A stretch of 64,000 bases of DNA from Peribacillus simplex (GTDB taxonomy: Bacteria > Bacillota > Bacilli > Bacillales > DSM-1321): NCBI RefSeq assembly GCF_030123325.1, contig NZ_CP126106.1, forward strand, positions 1,826,001-1,890,000, given 5' to 3'. Each line of letters starts with the position of its first letter. Within the stretch, counting starts at the first letter, position 1. This document shows, piece by piece, positions 60,476 through 64,000 of the stretch. The notes below the pieces were generated by a model, which did no database searches, was not told the DNA's origin, and worked only from the letters and a program-made list of their open reading frames with translations. The translations under genes were made by a program, and so were the position numbers.

Positions 60476-61441
60476 ATGAATAAAACAAACCGCGCAGTCA
60501 TATGCGTTGGGGAGCTTTTGATCGATTTTTATTGTACAGATATTGATGTTAATTTAATAGAAGGTAATCATTTTCTAAAGAAAGCCGGGGGTGCACCAGC
60601 GAATGTCGCAGCTACTATTTCAAAGCTAGGTGGGGAAGCGAGTCTTATTGGAAAAGTAGGAAATGACCCATTTGGATTATTTTTAATAGAAACGATAAAA
60701 GAGGTGGGGGTTGATACATCGATGATTGTTACTGACGATTTAGCACCAACTACTTTAGCATTTGTTTCTTTACAAGCAAATGGTGAAAGGGATTTTGTAT
60801 TCAATAGAGGAGCGGATCGAAATTTAACAGAGGATAACTTATACCTAGATAGATTAAGTGGTGCAAAGATCATTCACTTTGGATCTGCAACTGCATTTCT
60901 GGAAAACCCTTTTAAAACAACTTATTTAAAGGCAATGGAATTTGCAAAAAATAGGGGGATATTTCTATCGTTTGACCCTAACTTTCGACATGATTTATGG
61001 AAAAATAGAGTGGCAGAATTTATTAGTTTAGCTAGAAAGGGTATATCAATGGCTGACTTTGTAAAAGTAAGCGAAGTAGAGCTTGAACTAATCACGGGAA
61101 AAATGGATAAATATGATGGAATAGCAATGCTCCATCATTTAGGGGTAAAAATAGTGGCTGTTACCCTTGGATGGGAAGGCACTCTTCTTTCAAATGGAAG
61201 TGGAATGAGTGTAATAAACAGCGTCGAAGTAAATTCAATTGACTCAACTGGTGCTGGTGATGCATTTGTCGGTGCTGCTTTATTTCAATTTGCAAATCTT
61301 GAGTCCTATGACACAATTCTTAGTGATTTTAGTAAACTTAAAGAGATCATTCTTTTTGCAAATAAAGTAGGTGCCGTCGTGTGTACGAAGGTAGGAGCGA
61401 TTTCTTCTCTACCAAACGAAGAGGATATATATAAGATTTAG
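60476..61441 (+). CDS. PfkB family sugar kinase, probable fructokinase
   Basis: The 321-residue protein has PfkB signatures: GELLIDFY near the N-terminus, KKAGGAPANVAATISKLGG (substrate-binding GG motif, about residues 36-54), NRGADRNL, SFDPNFRHDLW, and the C-terminal anion-hole motif DSTGAGDAFVGA with catalytic Asp. This resembles fructokinases (ScrK/Frk) most closely. It phosphorylates imported fructose with ATP in the cytoplasm. It lies 118 bases after the GH32 gene, in the same direction, and ends the locus. Confidence 0.88.
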   Translation: MNKTNRAVICVGELLIDFYCTDIDVNLIEGNHFLKKAGGAPANVAATISKLGGEASLIGKVGNDPFGLFLIETIKEVGVDTSMIVTDDLAPTTLAFVSLQANGERDFVFNRGADRNLTEDNLYLDRLSGAKIIHFGSATAFLENPFKTTYLKAMEFAKNRGIFLSFDPNFRHDLWKNRVAEFISLARKGISMADFVKVSEVELELITGKMDKYDGIAMLHHLGVKIVAVTLGWEGTLLSNGSGMSVINSVEVNSIDSTGAGDAFVGAALFQFANLESYDTILSDFSKLKEIILFANKVGAVVCTKVGAISSLPNEEDIYKI

Positions 61442-61470
61442 TCTTCATCGTATTGTTTCGGATTGTGAAA

Positions 61471-61518
61471 GAATCGCGGTACACCTGGCTTAGGAGGTCT
61501 AGGTGCATCGCGATTTTT
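61471..61518 (+). terminator. Terminator of the fructan locus
   Basis: AATCGCG pairs with CGCGATT, with an inner ACCT...AGGT stem, followed by T residues. Confidence 0.75.
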
Positions 61519-61559
61519 AGTTTATATTTACACTGTACAAAGCGAATCGGCTGAATCTT

Positions 61560-61878
61560 CTTGGGATGAGTGGACATGTGCCGATAGGCATAGGTGTCTC
61601 AGTTAAAAAAGAAAGGGCGGTCCTGCTGCTGACTCGGTTGCACTTGCAGCAGCAGCTGTCTCTGTCACAGGAGGCATCGCCTTCGTCGGGCTCATGGCTC
61701 CGCACGGTTTGACCTCGAAATCAGCTCTTCCTGCCGGTAGCGATTCTGATCGGCGCCTGGCTGCTGCTTCTAGCAGATACCATCGGGAGAAACATTGAAC
61801 CCGAAGGCATACCTGTGGGGATTATGATCGCTTTAATAGGGGCTCCTTATTTTATGTATTTGTTGATGAAGCAGTAGG
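61560..61878 (+). pseudogene. FecCD-type iron-siderophore permease remnant
   Basis: In three frames the C-terminal part of a BtuC/FecCD permease can be read: LGMSGHVPIGIGVSVKKERA, then VALAAAAVSVTGGIAFVGLMAPH, then LFLPVAILIGAWLLLLADTIGR and EGIPVGIMIALIGAPYFMYLLMKQ (each in shortened runs, e.g. TGGIAFVGLMAPH, PVGIMIALIGAPYFMYLL) before TAG. Frameshifts near 61625 and 61705 and the missing N-terminal two-thirds show decay. It is richer in G and C than the fructan genes before it. Confidence 0.8.
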
Positions 61879-61900
61879 AGAAAAAGCACATATTATTGTA

Positions 61901-61930
61901 AAAGCTGAAGATGTCTTCAGCTTTTTTGTT
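61901..61930 (+). terminator. Terminator after the FecCD remnant
   Basis: AAAGCTGAAGA pairs with TCTTCAGCTTT and is followed by TTTG. It is intact although the gene is not. Confidence 0.8.
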
Positions 61931-62136
61931 TGACTTATCATCTTCAAATCTCTGGCGCAGCGCAGATTGGAACATAATATAAGCCCGAACTGCGAAATAT
62001 AAGGATACATGCCCTTACATGAATCCTACTTAAGCATGATTGACTTGGTTTTTTGATTTGATATAGTTTTAGGATGCTAAAGTGAGCAAATAAGATCAGA
62101 CTAAAAAAGAGCCTTCTGCGAAAGGGGGTGCCTCCT

Positions 62137-63939
62137 GTGAAAAGCATACAAAGCCGCTTATTGATCATGCTGCTGATTTTCATCGTTTTTCCCTATTTCC
62201 TGTCCGTTTTTTTCATCTACACTTATACAAAAAACAGTGTGGAGCAGTATGAACTTGAAAACAGCCGGGAGCAGCTACAGAAAAATGCGGATGAACTGGA
62301 GCAGTATTTTGACGACATGATTGATTTTCCATATATTCTGTATCGCAACCCTGATCTGTTTCGGATTTTTAATAACGGCTTTGAAGACTCCATTTATTTC
62401 AGCCCCAAGACCATGGAAAAGAGTCTCGAAACCTTTTATCTAATGAGAAACGAATTCCGGCAAATCCGTTTCTATATTGCTAAAAACAATGAGTCATTTA
62501 CAGTCTATAATGCAGTGGTCAGCACACACAGGTATCAGCCGAATTTTCTGAACCAGGACCCGATCAAACAGCTGTATACATCTGACTCACAATATTTGAT
62601 TGAGCCGCCCCACCCTCTTGAGAATTACAATAATGCAGCCATTGTTCCAAAATCGGACAAAACGATGGTGATGACTTTTCACCACAAAATTACAGACGTT
62701 CTTTCTAAAAAGTTTCTTGGGATGATTACAATCGACATTGATTTGGGCGAGTATGCCCGCATTTGTAATAACCTTGTCCAGGGAGACGCATCTTCTGTCT
62801 TGCTTATTGATTCCTTTGATCGCGTCATGTATGCAAATGATCGTGCCCTGATTGGAAAACCTCTTCCTGCAGATGAAAAGCAGCGTCTTAACGGGAATAG
62901 GAGCCGGCATGATGACGATATTCTCTTATCAAAGGAGTTATCAGGTTCACTGAAAGGCTGGAAATTGATTAAGATCATGTCGAGTCAGGCTTTATATGAA
63001 GATGTCAGGAAAACCGCCTATACCAATATCCTTGTCGGCATCGGTGTAGGAATACTGGGTTTGTTGATGATAGGCATTATCTCAAATAGGATTACACGTC
63101 CCATTACGAGGCTGAGCAGCAAAGTCCGCTCCATTGAAGGCGGAAATATGAATGTTCCTTTTGATGATACCAAAAGCGATGAAATTGGCCATTTGGAGTC
63201 ACATATGAAGGATATGATGAACCGGATCAATTCCCACATTGATCGTGAATATAAGCTTGAAATTGAAAACAGGAAGAACCAGTTCAGGGCGTTAAAATCA
63301 CAGATCAATCCTCATTTTCTGTTTAACGCTTTACAATCCATCGGCGCTGTTGCCCTCAGGTCGAATGCACCAAAGGTCTATCAATTGCTGACTTCGCTGT
63401 CCAAAATGATGCGCTACTCAATGCAGGCAGATCAAAGGGTACGGGTTCGGGATGAAGCTGAGTATGCAAAAGCGTACCTCTCCCTTCAAACAGAGCGTTT
63501 TGGTGAAAATGTAAGTTACTCGGTCAATATCGATGAGTCCATTTTGGACATGACTATTCCAAGTATGATTCTCCAGCCCCTAGCAGAGAATTTCTTTAAA
63601 CACACGTATGAGGAAGGTTACAGCAACGCTCATTTGTCCATTAACGGGGAAAAACAAGGAAACGATCTGTGCTTTACTGTAGAGAATGATGGTCCGGGTC
63701 TGACGGAAGTAGAGCTTCAGACTCTGCGGGAACATATCTATACACCCCCTTACGAAGGGACTTATTCGCTTGAACATATAGGCCTGAAGAATATTCGTGA
63801 CAGGCTGCTTCTGGGGTATGGACCAAGTGCAGAAATGAAAGTAGATTCGAATGACGGACAGGGGTTTTCTGTCAGCATGAGGATCCCGATAAAGACCGTC
63901 CTTGGGAATGATAAAGACTTACTTCAGGAAAGGAGATGA
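62137..63939 (+). CDS. YesM/LytS-type sensor histidine kinase
   Basis: The 600-residue protein has an N-terminal helix (LLIMLLIFIVFPYFLSVFFI), an extracellular dCache-like sensor (about 35-280), a second helix (ILVGIGVGILGLLMIGIIS), a HAMP domain (NRITRPITRLSSKVRSIEGG in part) and the His_kinase domain QFRALKSQINPHFLFNALQSI with the phospho-accepting His in INPHFL. The HATPase domain follows with MILQPLAENFFKH and GIGLKNI-like HIGLKNIRDRL. GTG 62137 is preferred because AAGGGGG lies eight bases upstream. It overlaps or abuts the response regulator gene. YesM/YesN pairs usually control carbohydrate uptake operons; the target is probably beyond the right edge. Confidence 0.9.
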   Translation: MKSIQSRLLIMLLIFIVFPYFLSVFFIYTYTKNSVEQYELENSREQLQKNADELEQYFDDMIDFPYILYRNPDLFRIFNNGFEDSIYFSPKTMEKSLETFYLMRNEFRQIRFYIAKNNESFTVYNAVVSTHRYQPNFLNQDPIKQLYTSDSQYLIEPPHPLENYNNAAIVPKSDKTMVMTFHHKITDVLSKKFLGMITIDIDLGEYARICNNLVQGDASSVLLIDSFDRVMYANDRALIGKPLPADEKQRLNGNRSRHDDDILLSKELSGSLKGWKLIKIMSSQALYEDVRKTAYTNILVGIGVGILGLLMIGIISNRITRPITRLSSKVRSIEGGNMNVPFDDTKSDEIGHLESHMKDMMNRINSHIDREYKLEIENRKNQFRALKSQINPHFLFNALQSIGAVALRSNAPKVYQLLTSLSKMMRYSMQADQRVRVRDEAEYAKAYLSLQTERFGENVSYSVNIDESILDMTIPSMILQPLAENFFKHTYEEGYSNAHLSINGEKQGNDLCFTVENDGPGLTEVELQTLREHIYTPPYEGTYSLEHIGLKNIRDRLLLGYGPSAEMKVDSNDGQGFSVSMRIPIKTVLGNDKDLLQERR

Positions 63940-63944
63940 ACACG

Positions 63945-64000
63945 GTGAAAGCACTGATAGTCGATGATGAATTCAATGTGCGGGACGTCATACGCCATTT
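63945..64000 (+). CDS. Response regulator, YesN-type (partial, runs off window)
   Basis: Only 18 codons are visible: VKALIVDDEFNVRDVIRH, the beta-1 strand and the acidic DD pair of a CheY-like receiver. GTG 63945 lies nine bases after AAGGAG; an ATG at 63936 would overlap the kinase stop (ATGA) but abuts the ribosome-binding site. Pairing with a YesM-type kinase predicts an AraC-type HTH at the C-terminus, which cannot be seen here. Confidence 0.8.
   Translation, partial: MKALIVDDEFNVRDVIRH

Overview
The window comes from a low-GC, endospore-forming Bacillaceae. A tripartite GerA-type germinant receptor, spoVK, a SinI-like protein and the core run miaA-hfq-spoVK-hflX-ynbB-glnR-glnA point to Bacillus sensu lato. 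The gene content would suit the Peribacillus (Bacillus simplex) group, but the genus is an inference. No rRNA, tRNA or CRISPR array was seen.

Layout. 1-4.7 kb: a minus-strand catabolic operon (RraA-like protein, ACS-family transporter, aminotransferase, RocB-like M20 hydrolase) divergent from a GntR/FCD regulator, with a cre-like site in the leader. 5-13.7 kb: a loose accessory region of small proteins (DUF1540, ParB-like, IDEAL), ykhA, a small alarmone synthetase, and decayed genes (two serine recombinases, a HYR-repeat protein). 13.8-15.5 kb: an intact IS110-family element whose 5' non-coding region reads as a bridge RNA. All four guide segments can be matched by eye to the element ends and to the sequence it sits in. 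15.8-17.5 kb: a GC-rich membrane protein and yfmQ. 18-30.2 kb: a glycolate module (GntR regulator, glcE-glcF-glcD, malate synthase G, FAH-family protein, LctP/GlcA permease) interrupted by a decayed malic enzyme and a decayed IclR regulator. A GAAAC-type motif recurs in front of three of its transcription units. 31.4-35.2 kb: ger receptor operon. 35.6-42.4 kb: CPBP protease, small proteins, SinI-like protein, coiled-coil/OB-fold and TM2 membrane proteins, orphan sensor kinase. 42.7-50.6 kb: conserved housekeeping block. 50.7-52.2 kb: prophage debris. 52.3-61.4 kb: a fructan/fructose locus (DeoR regulator, RbsBAC-like ABC transporter, secreted GH32 enzyme with a large inserted module, PfkB kinase) behind a consensus sigma-A promoter and a cre site. 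61.5-64 kb: a FecCD remnant, then a YesM-type kinase and the start of its response regulator.

How parts fit together. In the glycolate module, glycolate imported by the permease would be oxidised to glyoxylate by GlcDEF and condensed with acetyl-CoA by malate synthase G. The neighbouring malic enzyme, which would have drawn malate to pyruvate, is now broken. In the fructan locus, the secreted GH32 enzyme releases fructose, the ABC transporter imports it and the PfkB kinase phosphorylates it.

A family of short dispersed repeats (GGTGCKTTA core, then a GC hairpin with a T tract, then a GGGGCAGG tail) is scattered through the intergenic regions. The IS110 element has split one copy exactly. This pairing of element, bridge RNA and repeat target is the most interesting observation in the window.
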